From contig CAUCYJ010000005.1 in assembly GCA_958446945.1 (NCBI GenBank), positions 1 through 33,834 on the forward strand: DNA of 33,834 nucleotides, written 5' to 3'. The number at the start of each line of letters is the position of its first letter. The stretch's first letter is position 1. Under the pieces are notes generated by a model. It did not search any database. It was given only the letters and a program-made list of their open reading frames with translations, and had not been told where the DNA came from. The position numbers were made by a program, and so were the translations under genes. Below, in pieces: positions 8,320-15,974 of the stretch. Source of the DNA: UBA9414 sp958446945 (GTDB taxonomy: Bacteria > Bacillota > Clostridia > Lachnospirales > Lachnospiraceae).

Positions 8320-8831
8320 GACATATATTTTTAACAGGAGAGAAGCAGATTGGAAAATCTACAATTTTACAGAAGGTATTAAGAGAATATGAAAAAAGTG
8401 TGGGGGGATTCTATACCGTTCGTACAAATGAATTTTTAGGAAACCAATATTCTGTGCATTTACTAAAAGCAGGAGAAACATCGCGCATAACAGAAGAAAA
8501 TTTTTTGTTTCTTTGTGGAGAGAAAGATGATATGGTGGAGAAACGATTTGACTGGATTGGATGCCAGGCTTTGGAGGATGCCCAACACTGTTCGCTTATT
8601 GTGATGGATGAACTTGGACCGCATGAAGAAAAGGCAGAAAAGTTTGTTGCAGCGGTTAACGAACTTCTAAATGGAGAGGTTCCGATATTAGGAGTGCTAC
8701 AAAAAACTGCAGGATGTTGTTGGCCGCAGTTCGCAGCCCATCCTGCAGTGAAAATACTGGAAATTACAAAAGAGAATCGGAATGATCCTCAGATTCTGGA
8801 GGAAATTCGGACGATCATGGGAAAGCACTAG
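8313..8831 (+). CDS. THEP1-like P-loop nucleoside-triphosphatase
   Basis: A 172-residue P-loop protein with Walker A GEKQIGKST near the N-terminus (residues about 8-16), a GGFYTVRT segment and a Walker B-like CSLIVMDELGPHE. These match the THEP1/DUF265 NTPase family, whose members hydrolyse NTPs slowly and whose cellular role is poorly known. The start is ATG 8313 after GAGGGAGTG, overlapping the methyltransferase stop. A longer reading from 8232 would run through the methyltransferase gene and is not needed. The stop codon overlaps the end of the convergent yitT-family gene and lies inside a terminator hairpin. Confidence 0.8.
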   Translation: MVRHIFLTGEKQIGKSTILQKVLREYEKSVGGFYTVRTNEFLGNQYSVHLLKAGETSRITEENFLFLCGEKDDMVEKRFDWIGCQALEDAQHCSLIVMDELGPHEEKAEKFVAAVNELLNGEVPILGVLQKTAGCCWPQFAAHPAVKILEITKENRNDPQILEEIRTIMGKH

Positions 8832-8844
8832 CTTTCCTTTTTTT
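8820..8844 (+). terminator. Terminator built into the end of the NTPase gene
   Basis: GGAAAGC (8820-8826), loop ACTA, GCTTTCC (8831-8837), then seven T residues (8838-8844). The TAG stop of the NTPase and the stop of the convergent gene both lie in the hairpin, so no intergenic space is used. There is no matching T run on the minus strand. Confidence 0.75.
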
Positions 8845-9703
8845 GATATATTTTCTGAGAAGAGAACCCACGTCCTTTTACTTCATTCACTTTGCTGATG
8901 ATCATGAACGCAGATGGATCAATTCCCATTACAATCTGGTTCAGTCGTGTCAGTTCCCGATTAGAAACAACAGAAAGCACTAAAGGCTGTTCCTGATGAA
9001 GATAACCGGTTTCGCCATAAATTAAAGTAGAGCCGCGATCCAGTTCAGAAATAATCGCCTGATTAATTTCGACATATTTTTTGCTTACGACTTTGACCTG
9101 AGTCTGGGTAGTGCCAAGGAGCAGCACCTTATCAAGAACAACTGTGTAGATCATAACAAGCAAAATACCGTAAAGAATCTGATCCTTATTAGAAAAGAGC
9201 ATCTGCATAAGGAGGATTGAGGAATCAAAGACGTACAAAAGTACGGACACCGGAATACCGAATTTTTTATTCAGTACAAGCGGCGGAATGTCCATGCCTC
9301 CTGTGGAAGCGCCTGCACGGATAACGATACCGATGGCAGAACCGATCATCAGACCACCAAAGATTGTGGAAAGAGCTACGTCATTTGTAAAGTTTCCAAG
9401 AGCAGGTACGTTTTCTAAAATACCTAAAATAAATGGATAGTAAAAGGTACTGATTAATGTAGTCAGGGCAAATTTTTTTCCGAGGACAATTGCACCGATA
9501 ATAAACATAATTAAGTTGAAGCAGAAAACAAATACAGAGATTGGCACATGGAAATAGTGGTTTACGGTAAGAGCGATACCGGTTGTTCCACCGGTAATCA
9601 TACCGCCCGGAAGAATGAACATGACAACGCCGAGAGCATAGAGTGTGTTTCCGGCAAAAATGAGTACCAGATTTTTCAGCTGATCAAAAGGATGTTGTTT
9701 CAT
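8828..9703 (-). CDS. YitT-family membrane protein (DUF161 + DUF2179)
   Basis: The 291-residue protein has about five or six hydrophobic helices in residues 10-200 with YitT landmarks (GNTLYALGVVMFILPGGMITGGTTGIAL, GASTGGMDIPPLVLNKKFGIPV), then a soluble C-terminal DUF2179 domain (about 215-285; RGSTLIYGETGYL). The function of the family is not established; several genomes carry multiple copies. The C-terminus overlaps the NTPase gene by three bases in convergent orientation. The ATG follows GAAGGT. It is preceded by a leader ORF and hairpin that could control its expression. Confidence 0.88.
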   Translation of the reverse strand: MKQHPFDQLKNLVLIFAGNTLYALGVVMFILPGGMITGGTTGIALTVNHYFHVPISVFVFCFNLIMFIIGAIVLGKKFALTTLISTFYYPFILGILENVPALGNFTNDVALSTIFGGLMIGSAIGIVIRAGASTGGMDIPPLVLNKKFGIPVSVLLYVFDSSILLMQMLFSNKDQILYGILLVMIYTVVLDKVLLLGTTQTQVKVVSKKYVEINQAIISELDRGSTLIYGETGYLHQEQPLVLSVVSNRELTRLNQIVMGIDPSAFMIISKVNEVKGRGFSSQKIYQKKES

Positions 9704-9732
9704 TGTGATACCTTCTTTCTTATAGTTTTTGG

Positions 9733-9834
9733 TTAGTGGATTAGCAGAGTAAAGCGTGAAAAAAGACTGTCGTTAGACAGTCTTTGTAAATTTATAAATC
9801 GCTTAGGAAATGTTTTCGTTATTAATTTGTGCAT
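9733..9834 (-). CDS. Putative 33-aa leader ORF upstream of the yitT-family gene
   Basis: A short ORF (MHKLITKTFPKRF...TLLIH) starts at ATG 9834-9832 behind a strong GGAGATGAG site and stops at TAA 9735-9733, 29 bases before the YitT start. Six lysine or arginine residues make it basic. The terminator hairpin at 9785-9759 lies inside its coding frame, so a translating ribosome would cover the hairpin. This is the layout expected of translation-controlled attenuation. It could also be a stand-alone small protein. I do not recognise a homologue. Confidence 0.4.
   Translation of the reverse strand: MHKLITKTFPKRFINLQRLSNDSLFSRFTLLIH
9759..9785 (-). terminator. Hairpin terminator/attenuator in the leader of the yitT-family gene
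   Basis: On the minus strand AAAGACTGTC, loop TAAC, GACAGTCTTT form a perfect 10-bp stem that runs straight into six T residues. It lies between the predicted promoter (9923-9895) and the gene it serves (start 9703), so it can act only on that leader transcript. Confidence 0.75.
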
Positions 9835-9894
9835 ACTCTCATCTCCATTGTTTACCTTGTTGACAAAATATTGCTTTATCATCAAAACAAATTT

Positions 9895-9923
9895 ATTTTA
9901 TCACAGAAATGTATTGATGTAAA
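9895..9923 (-). promoter_or_regulatory. Promoter of the leader ORF/yitT transcript
   Basis: On the minus strand TTTACA (9923-9918), 17-base spacer, TAAAAT (9900-9895). Its -35 box overlaps the -35 box of the divergent sir2 promoter by two bases, so the two promoters may compete. Confidence 0.5.
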
Positions 9924-9942
9924 CATAGATCTGCTATAGAAT
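9914..9942 (+). promoter_or_regulatory. Promoter of the Sir2 gene
   Basis: TTGATG (9914-9919), 17-base spacer, TAGAAT (9937-9942). The start point near 9949 gives a very short leader that begins at the AAAGGAGG ribosome site. Confidence 0.45.
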
Positions 9943-9966
9943 CAAAAATAAAAGGAGGCGCGTTTT

Positions 9967-10692
9967 ATGGGACAGATAGAAGAACTGCAGCGCATGGTTG
10001 ATGAGAGTGAACGAATTGTATTTTTTGGAGGCGCGGGAGTTTCAACCGAGAGTCAGATTCCGGATTTTAGAAGCAGCAACGGATTATATCAATTAGAGTA
10101 TCATTATCCGCCGGAGCAGGTTGTCAGTCATTCGTTTTTTGTACGCTATACAGAGGAGTTCTACCAATTTTATAAAGAACGTATGATGTTTCTTGATGCA
10201 AAACCAAATGCGGCTCACAGGAAACTTGCTGAGCTGGAGCAGGCGGGAAAACTAAAAGCGGTTATTACACAGAACATTGACGGGCTTCATCAGGCAGCAG
10301 GAAGCAAGCAGGTGCTGGAGCTTCATGGAAGTATTCACCGAAATTACTGTGAGCGCTGTCATGCATTTTACGACGGAGCGTATGTGAAGCAGTCTCATGG
10401 GATTCCTCGCTGTGAGAAATGCGGCAGCCTGATCAAACCGGACGTGGTGCTCTATGAAGAAAGTCTTGATGTTCAGGTAATGCAAAAGAGTGTGGAAATG
10501 ATTTCATCAGCGGACATGCTGATGATTGGAGGAACGTCTCTTGTAGTATATCCAGCAGCAGGATTTGTAGATTATTTTCATGGGAAATATCTTGTAGTGC
10601 TAAATAAAGATGCGACTCCGAGAGATGCACAGGCAGACCTGTGCATCAAGGAGCCGATTGGAAAAGTACTGGACCAGATTGTCTTACGTTAA
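9967..10692 (+). CDS. cobB: Sir2-family NAD-dependent protein deacylase
   Basis: This 241-residue sirtuin removes acyl groups from lysines using NAD. Visible motifs are the NAD loop GGAGVSTESQIPDFRS (21-36), TQNIDGLHQAAGS (101-113), the catalytic histidine H120 in LHGS, the zinc cysteines C128, C131, C149 and C152, and GTSLVVYPAA. Length is normal for a bacterial class III/U sirtuin. It is a single gene with a strong AAAGGAGG site. Its 3' end overlaps the convergent permease gene by nine bases. A YKER stretch (69-72) resembles the Y-x-x-R of desuccinylases but is out of register, so acyl preference is left open. Confidence 0.95.
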   Translation: MGQIEELQRMVDESERIVFFGGAGVSTESQIPDFRSSNGLYQLEYHYPPEQVVSHSFFVRYTEEFYQFYKERMMFLDAKPNAAHRKLAELEQAGKLKAVITQNIDGLHQAAGSKQVLELHGSIHRNYCERCHAFYDGAYVKQSHGIPRCEKCGSLIKPDVVLYEESLDVQVMQKSVEMISSADMLMIGGTSLVVYPAAGFVDYFHGKYLVVLNKDATPRDAQADLCIKEPIGKVLDQIVLR

Positions 10693-13293
10693 GGATAATT
10701 CCTGGATAATGTTTTGCTTTTTTAATTTGCCGGCAGTATAGAACATCGAGAGAAATACGATGAAGAAAATACCGGAAGTGGAAATCAGAACTGCTTTCCA
10801 GGGAAAGAGATAGTTGATATCAGCTCCGGTTCGAAGGATCCGGTAAAGTATAAAACTAATGAATAATGAGACAGGAACTCCGTAAAAGATAGAGCGAAGA
10901 CCGTAGATGAGACATTCGTAATTCAGCATCTTCTGAAAAGATGACGGAGTCATGCCAATGGAGCGGAGCATAGCAAATTCCCGACGGCGAAGCATGAGAT
11001 TCGTCGAAACCGTGTGGAATACATTCGCGATGGAAATGAGCGAAATCAATATAAGGAATCCATAAGTGAGAACACGGATCGCGGTCAAAAGATTGCGGTC
11101 CGTTTCATACTCTTTGGCGAGATTCACGATGTCTGCCTGCTTCTTTAAATCGGTATCCTGCAGCGTTTTTTGCAAATTCCAGTAAGTTGTTTTGAACTCA
11201 GGACATTTTAATAAGAAAGTATAACGTGGAGAAAACGGCTCTAGTGTATCTATATATTTGCGATACAAACTTTCCGGAAGAATGAGAGAAAGGGGTTCTT
11301 CATATCCGGAAAGTGCATCCGGGAGCTGTTCCACCTGATCCGTCAGCTTCAGGGAAGTGACATCTGCCAGATGAGGCAGTGAATCAGCTTCGGATTCGGA
11401 AGGAATTGTCAAGGTACCGAGCGTTAGTTCACTGTTTTTTGGAAAGCGAATCGGTTCACAGTCCTCATAGCGATCTGTTTCTGAATTAAAAAGTCGTATG
11501 TTGCTCGTATAAATACACTGGAGACTGTCGGATTCCAGATAGGTGTCCGGGGCAATCCCGTGTTCTTTTGCGTAGTCGGAAAATACATTGTCCGGAAACA
11601 CATAGAGGCTTGCACTTAAATAATAAAACTGTTGATCTGCGGAAGAATGAAGTCCAAAGTAATTGGCTGTTTCTTTTGCAATCAGATCAGCAGGAATCGG
11701 AACACATGGGCGCATAGAACGAAATTCTTTTATTTCTTTGATACTATTGTCTTCATTCAGTATCTGCTTAAATTGCTGGATCGTATCGCTAGTCGGAGAA
11801 TGAAACAGATAGCATTCCAAGTCCCATTCCGGGGCAGTCAGTACGAATGTGCCGGTATTTATAAGATAGTCGGTAAATAGAGTGGCGGACACGAAAAGAA
11901 TCATACTCATAGAGAGTGACAGGATCGTTGTGCGGTATTTGCACCGGTCACGCCGATAATATTTTTGAGCCAGCATGCCTTCTGTATGAAACAGATGCAG
12001 AGTTAGCCGAGAGACTCGTACATCAGCAGGACGTAGAACAACATCTGATCTTGAATGCACTGCATCCATTGGTGAAAGGGATTGAATCCGTCTGGAAGGA
12101 ATCCATGCAGAAATAAAAACAGTCATAAGTGAAGTCACGATAGAAACAATCATTGGGGCAGTTGAAATCTTTAATGGGATTCCGTAAGCTGTTCCGTGAA
12201 TCCACATCGTAATACTTTCCCCGATAAAATGAAGTGTGACTCCAATTCCACCGATTCCGAAAATAAGCCCAAGAGGAATCCCGATTCCACTAATGATGAA
12301 TGCCTCGAAAAAAACAGAATGACGGAGCTGGCTTTTCGTAGCGCCGATGGAAGAGAGAAGGCCAAACTGGGCGGTACGTTCCCGCAAAGAAATGGAAAAG
12401 GCATTGTAAATTAAAAGAATAGAACCGCCCATGATGAGCAGAACCAATACAACACAAAGTCCAATCAAGATTGGGAGCAAATGGCTGTGATCGCTAACAC
12501 CATACCAACGCAGCAGGCTTGCGTGATAGCTCCAGGACACTGATTCAAACTCAGAAATTAGTTGTTCTGTCAACTGATAAGTGTCTTTTGGATGTTGAAA
12601 ACGAATATAGGCAGAAAAAGCATTTTCCGCATCGGAAATGCGGGCATCTGAAAGTATTTTAGAAAATGATTTCGAAAGAGAACCACAGAATACTTCATGT
12701 CCGCCGCTGCCAAAGCTGCTGTTGGGAAAGTGAGAATAAGTTCCAACAATCGTAAAATCTTTTTTTATTTCAGCAGTAAGAGGAGTTGTGTTGTCATTTC
12801 CGATATCAATGTCCAGTGTCAAAGAATTTCCGGTAGACAATCCCAAAAGCTCACTATTGTAATGGGATAAATAGTCAGGAACAATAAGTTCCGAATCATT
12901 TTGAGGAAGTCGGCCGGATGACAGAGAAACAGGAAGTTCTTCCAATGCTGTGTCGGGCATACTTTGAATATAAAAATAAGGATTCGAAGGAAAACTATCT
13001 GCCAAATCTTCTGACGGAGCAGTACCAATGGAAGTTAGCACTGTTGTATGGGCAACAGAATCATTGTCTGTAATATGTTTTAAGTCATTTTCTGTCAAAT
13101 TAGAGATGGACACGTGCCAGTTGCCATCTTGCTGAATCGTGTAATCAATAAGAAATTGCCGGAAACTTGCCCCGAAGGTAGTCACAGCAGTAATCATTGC
13201 AGTAGATAAAAGAGCACCAATGATTGTGAGCCATGTTCTTGTACGGTTTTGCTTAAGCGTTTTCTTCGTAATATGGTAGAAAATATTTTTCAT
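10684..13293 (-). CDS. Large FtsX-like ABC transporter permease of a two-component-linked exporter
   Basis: The 869-residue membrane protein has two FtsX halves. TM1 (about 18-40) is followed by a large outer domain, then three helices near 275-300, 325-350 and 378-400. A second unit begins near 450-475, has another outer domain of about 270 residues, and ends with three helices near 748-770, 805-825 and 835-858. The SIGATKSQL and SIGMTPSSF segments are typical coupling motifs after each FtsX helix. It pairs with the LolD-type ATPase upstream, with overlapping ATGA start/stop. Such pairs export or sense antimicrobial peptides or lipids. It is larger than BceB (about 650) and has a different layout, so a strict Bce assignment is not justified. 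Confidence 0.88.
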   Translation of the reverse strand: MKNIFYHITKKTLKQNRTRTWLTIIGALLSTAMITAVTTFGASFRQFLIDYTIQQDGNWHVSISNLTENDLKHITDNDSVAHTTVLTSIGTAPSEDLADSFPSNPYFYIQSMPDTALEELPVSLSSGRLPQNDSELIVPDYLSHYNSELLGLSTGNSLTLDIDIGNDNTTPLTAEIKKDFTIVGTYSHFPNSSFGSGGHEVFCGSLSKSFSKILSDARISDAENAFSAYIRFQHPKDTYQLTEQLISEFESVSWSYHASLLRWYGVSDHSHLLPILIGLCVVLVLLIMGGSILLIYNAFSISLRERTAQFGLLSSIGATKSQLRHSVFFEAFIISGIGIPLGLIFGIGGIGVTLHFIGESITMWIHGTAYGIPLKISTAPMIVSIVTSLMTVFISAWIPSRRIQSLSPMDAVHSRSDVVLRPADVRVSRLTLHLFHTEGMLAQKYYRRDRCKYRTTILSLSMSMILFVSATLFTDYLINTGTFVLTAPEWDLECYLFHSPTSDTIQQFKQILNEDNSIKEIKEFRSMRPCVPIPADLIAKETANYFGLHSSADQQFYYLSASLYVFPDNVFSDYAKEHGIAPDTYLESDSLQCIYTSNIRLFNSETDRYEDCEPIRFPKNSELTLGTLTIPSESEADSLPHLADVTSLKLTDQVEQLPDALSGYEEPLSLILPESLYRKYIDTLEPFSPRYTFLLKCPEFKTTYWNLQKTLQDTDLKKQADIVNLAKEYETDRNLLTAIRVLTYGFLILISLISIANVFHTVSTNLMLRRREFAMLRSIGMTPSSFQKMLNYECLIYGLRSIFYGVPVSLFISFILYRILRTGADINYLFPWKAVLISTSGIFFIVFLSMFYTAGKLKKQNIIQELSLT

Positions 13294-13973
13294 TTTCGAA
13301 TCACCTCATCTCGAATGATGCGTCCGTCTTCTAATGCAATGATCCGGTCTGCCTGCAGTGCAATCTGCTCATCATGAGTAATGACAAGGAGTGTCTGGTG
13401 ATATTTTTTATTGGAGAAGCGAAGCAGCTCCATAATTTCGCGGCTGTTTTCAGAGTCAAGATTACCTGTAGGTTCGTCGGCGAGAATGATAGACGGTGCA
13501 TTTAAGAGAGCGCGGCCAATGGAGACGCGCTGCTGTTGTCCGCCGGAAAGCTGGTTCGGAAGATAGTTTCTTCGTTCGGTCAGACCAAGGAGCGAGAGAA
13601 GTTCCTCCAGGCGATCGTGATTTACTTCCTGTTGATCCATAAGGACCGGAAGCGTAATATTTTCTTCCACAGTAAGAACCGGAATCAGATTATAAAATTG
13701 ATAGATCAGGCCAACCTGCCGTCTGCGGAAAATAGCAAGCGCTTCTTCGTCTTGTGAATAAAGGTCGGCGCCATTGATATAGACACTGCCGGAGGAAGGC
13801 TGATCGACACCGCCAATGAGGTGCAGGAGAGTGGATTTGCCTGATCCGGAAGCGCCAATAATAGCGATGAACTCTCCTTTTTCAACGGAAAAGGATACAT
13901 GATCGAGTGCCAGTACCTTGTTTGCACCACTGCCATATTGTTTTGTCAGTTGTTCTACTCGTAAAAGTTCCAT
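13290..13973 (-). CDS. LolD/MacB-type ABC transporter ATPase
   Basis: This 227-residue ATPase has Walker A GASGSGKST (40-48), signature LSGGQQQR near residue 142, Walker B IILADEPTGNLDSE near 163-176 and an ITHDE switch. ADEPTGNLD is characteristic of the LolD/MacB/BceA group that drives FtsX-type permeases. The stop overlaps the permease start by four bases (ATGA), so both are made together. Upstream lie three 11-bp-spaced repeats that may bind the neighbouring response regulator. Confidence 0.94.
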   Translation of the reverse strand: MELLRVEQLTKQYGSGANKVLALDHVSFSVEKGEFIAIIGASGSGKSTLLHLIGGVDQPSSGSVYINGADLYSQDEEALAIFRRRQVGLIYQFYNLIPVLTVEENITLPVLMDQQEVNHDRLEELLSLLGLTERRNYLPNQLSGGQQQRVSIGRALLNAPSIILADEPTGNLDSENSREIMELLRFSNKKYHQTLLVITHDEQIALQADRIIALEDGRIIRDEVIRK

Positions 13974-14025
13974 AAAATATTCCTTTCTGAAATTATTTTG
14001 TTCATAAGAAAAAGATACCAGAGAG

Positions 14026-14055
14026 AAGTGACAGGTACATGACTCTTAAGTGACA
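14026..14055 (-). repeat. Three tandem 8-bp repeats at 11-bp pitch upstream of the ABC genes (putative response-regulator operator)
   Basis: On the minus strand TGTCACTT (14055-14048), AGTCATGT (14044-14037) and TGTCACTT (14033-14026) repeat at exactly 11-bp steps. The outer copies are identical and the middle one is degenerate. Direct repeats at one helical turn are the usual binding pattern of OmpR-family regulators. They sit between the kinase stop and the ATPase start. Confidence 0.5.
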
Positions 14056-14069
14056 AAATCGTCATTTGG

Positions 14070-15077
14070 CTAGATTGTTTTTGCAGTGTAAAAACGGATA
14101 GTAAATTTGCCGCCTCCACTAGAATCATTTCCGGCAGTGATGATTGCATTTTCTCTGGAGAGTATTAGCCTTGCAAGGGAAAGTCCAATGCCAAAGCTAT
14201 TGCGCCCTGCATTTTGACCGCGGTAAAACCGTTCAAACAGATGCGGAAGATCTTCTTTTGGAATACCGGTTCCGGAGTCGATGATACAAAGTTCCGTGTA
14301 GAGCGCTGTTTGAGAAACTGTCAGAGATAATGTTCCGCCATCGGGAGTGTATTCCAGACTGTTTTTCAATACATTTGAAATTGCTTCTAAAGTCCAGGTA
14401 CGGTCACAGGAAAAGGAAATGGCGTCATCACAGGAGATTTTGCAAGTTTGCCCCCGTAAATCCATAGAAATCTCCATTGGATTAAGCGCTTCTTGCAAGA
14501 AATCTTTCATTTTTACATTTGTAAATTGATATGTGATGGAACCGGCTTCCAGTTTGGACATTTTCAGAAGAGCAGTAATCAGCCAGTTAATTCGGTCAAG
14601 CATTTGATTCATCTGGTGCAGGAGAAGAAGCTGTGCTTTATCTAATGGCTGCTGTTTGAGCCGCTCTGTCATTAAATAAAGAGAGGTAAGCGGAGTACGG
14701 ATCTGATGAGAGATATCTTCTAAGGCATTGGAAAGTTTCGTGCGATCCTGAGATAGCTGCTCACTCTGTTCGTGCAGGCGCACAGCCATTTTGTAAATTT
14801 CGTCCTGGAGAATAGACAGATCTCCTTCCTGAAATTCTTCCGGTGTGAGAAAAGTATCATTGTGGAGAACGGAATCAATCCGTGAACTAAGGAGACGAAT
14901 ATTCCGGTGTTCTCTGGAAAGGCAGCGAAAGAAGAACAGACTAAAACAAAAACTGATAGCAAGAACAAGAACAGCAGCGGCAGGCGCGATAAAAAATCCG
15001 ATCACACATCCGAGGAGTGTGAAAAAGACGATTTGAAAGACAAACTTTTTTATTTCTTTGTTGCGTAATAAATACAT
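14070..15077 (-). CDS. Intramembrane-sensing sensor histidine kinase (BceS-like size and topology)
   Basis: The 335-residue kinase has two helices at about 11-31 and 33-52 with almost no extracellular loop, so it cannot sense through an outer domain. The phosphoacceptor is H124 in DISHQIRTPLTSLY. The N box is NVLKNSLEYTPDGG, the G1 box DSGTGIP and the G2 box FGIGLSLAR. Kinases of this form usually take their signal from a partner ABC transporter, and one is encoded immediately downstream. The start is ATG 15077 behind AGGAGG, 13 bases after the regulator stop. A longer reading from 15113 would overlap the regulator and has no ribosome site. Confidence 0.92.
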   Translation of the reverse strand: MYLLRNKEIKKFVFQIVFFTLLGCVIGFFIAPAAAVLVLAISFCFSLFFFRCLSREHRNIRLLSSRIDSVLHNDTFLTPEEFQEGDLSILQDEIYKMAVRLHEQSEQLSQDRTKLSNALEDISHQIRTPLTSLYLMTERLKQQPLDKAQLLLLHQMNQMLDRINWLITALLKMSKLEAGSITYQFTNVKMKDFLQEALNPMEISMDLRGQTCKISCDDAISFSCDRTWTLEAISNVLKNSLEYTPDGGTLSLTVSQTALYTELCIIDSGTGIPKEDLPHLFERFYRGQNAGRNSFGIGLSLARLILSRENAIITAGNDSSGGGKFTIRFYTAKTI

Positions 15078-15090
15078 ATTATCCTCCTGA

Positions 15091-15780
15091 TTACGTTTCA
15101 GATGGAATCTCAAGACGATAGCCGATTCCCCGAATGGTTTTGATTATCGTTGGTTCTTGTGGATTATCTTCGATTTTCTCCCGAAGCCGTTTGATATATA
15201 CCGTAAGCGTATTGTCATTTACATAATCTCCGGCAAGATCCCAGATTTCTTCCAACAGAACATTTCGAGTCAGTGTTTTTCCCCGATTATTTAGAAACAA
15301 AAGAAGAAGACGGTATTCTAATGCAGAAAGAAAGAGTTCCTGTGAATTCTTTGTGACAGTACCGCGAACCGTATCGACAGAAAGGTTTCCAAGTACTGTG
15401 CCAGAAGAAACTGCTCCGGTTCTGCGAAGGACGGTGCGGATTCGGGAAACAAGTTCGCGAGGTCGAAAGGGTTTGCAGATATAGTCGTCAGCCCCCATAT
15501 CAAGACCGGTCACAACGGAAAATTCGTCTGTCAGGGCAGTAAGAAAAATGACCGGAATTTGTGAAGTCTTTTTTATGGCGGTGCAAGTGCTGTATCCATT
15601 TCCCTGAGCAAGTGTAATATCAAGGAGAACGAGATCCGGGTGAAACGTCTCAAGAAGAGAGAGCGCCTGATCCTGTCCGGAAGCCGAGACAACAGAAAAA
15701 CTTTCGGCAGTTAAATAGGCAGTAAGATTTTCTACGATGGAAAGATCATCTTCGATTAATAAAATGTGATAAGTCTGCAT
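15091..15780 (-). CDS. OmpR-family response regulator
   Basis: The 229-residue regulator has a receiver domain with acidic pocket E10-D11-D12, phosphoacceptor D54 (LVLLDITLA) and the conserved lysine in CKPFRP. A winged-helix DNA-binding domain follows (about 130-225; VNDNTLTVYIKRLREKIE, IRGIGYRL). It partners the kinase whose gene follows after 13 bases. It probably controls the ABC genes and its own promoter, where 11-bp-pitch repeats are found. The ATG follows GGAGG. Confidence 0.95.
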   Translation of the reverse strand: MQTYHILLIEDDLSIVENLTAYLTAESFSVVSASGQDQALSLLETFHPDLVLLDITLAQGNGYSTCTAIKKTSQIPVIFLTALTDEFSVVTGLDMGADDYICKPFRPRELVSRIRTVLRRTGAVSSGTVLGNLSVDTVRGTVTKNSQELFLSALEYRLLLLFLNNRGKTLTRNVLLEEIWDLAGDYVNDNTLTVYIKRLREKIEDNPQEPTIIKTIRGIGYRLEIPSET

Positions 15781-15849
15781 GACAGTACCTCCGTTACATT
15801 TGTTTTCGTATTCCGGCGGAATTTATTTCGGATGCGATTTTGTATGACA

Positions 15850-15899
15850 AGTATAGCATAAAATGAAAAGAGTGGACATGCTAAGTTTAGGTTAAGTTT
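15850..15899 (-). promoter_or_regulatory. Response-regulator promoter with extended -10 and upstream direct repeats
   Basis: On the minus strand the -10 is TGCTATACT (extended; TATACT 15855-15850) with a poor -35 (TGTCCA). Immediately upstream AAACTTA occurs twice at 11-bp pitch (plus-strand TAAGTTT at 15882-15888 and 15893-15899). A weak -35 next to tandem repeats suggests activation by an OmpR-type regulator, plausibly autoregulation. Confidence 0.45.
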
Positions 15900-15911
15900 T
15901 TGAGTGAGATA

Positions 15912-15941
15912 TTGACAGAAGCATCAGAAGTGAGATAGGAT
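15912..15941 (+). promoter_or_regulatory. Promoter of the MATE exporter gene
   Basis: TTGACA (15912-15917), 18-base spacer, TAGGAT (15936-15941). It is divergent from the response-regulator promoter and 12 bases from its repeats, so the regulator could affect it too. Confidence 0.45.
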
Positions 15942-15974
15942 AAACAACAGTGAAAAAGAAGGGAAGACAAAGAC

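Noticed and set aside
10033..10185. Desuccinylase-type Y-x-x-R motif in the sirtuin
   Set aside because: The tyrosine-arginine pair is out of register with SIRT5-type proteins when aligned on the following PN.
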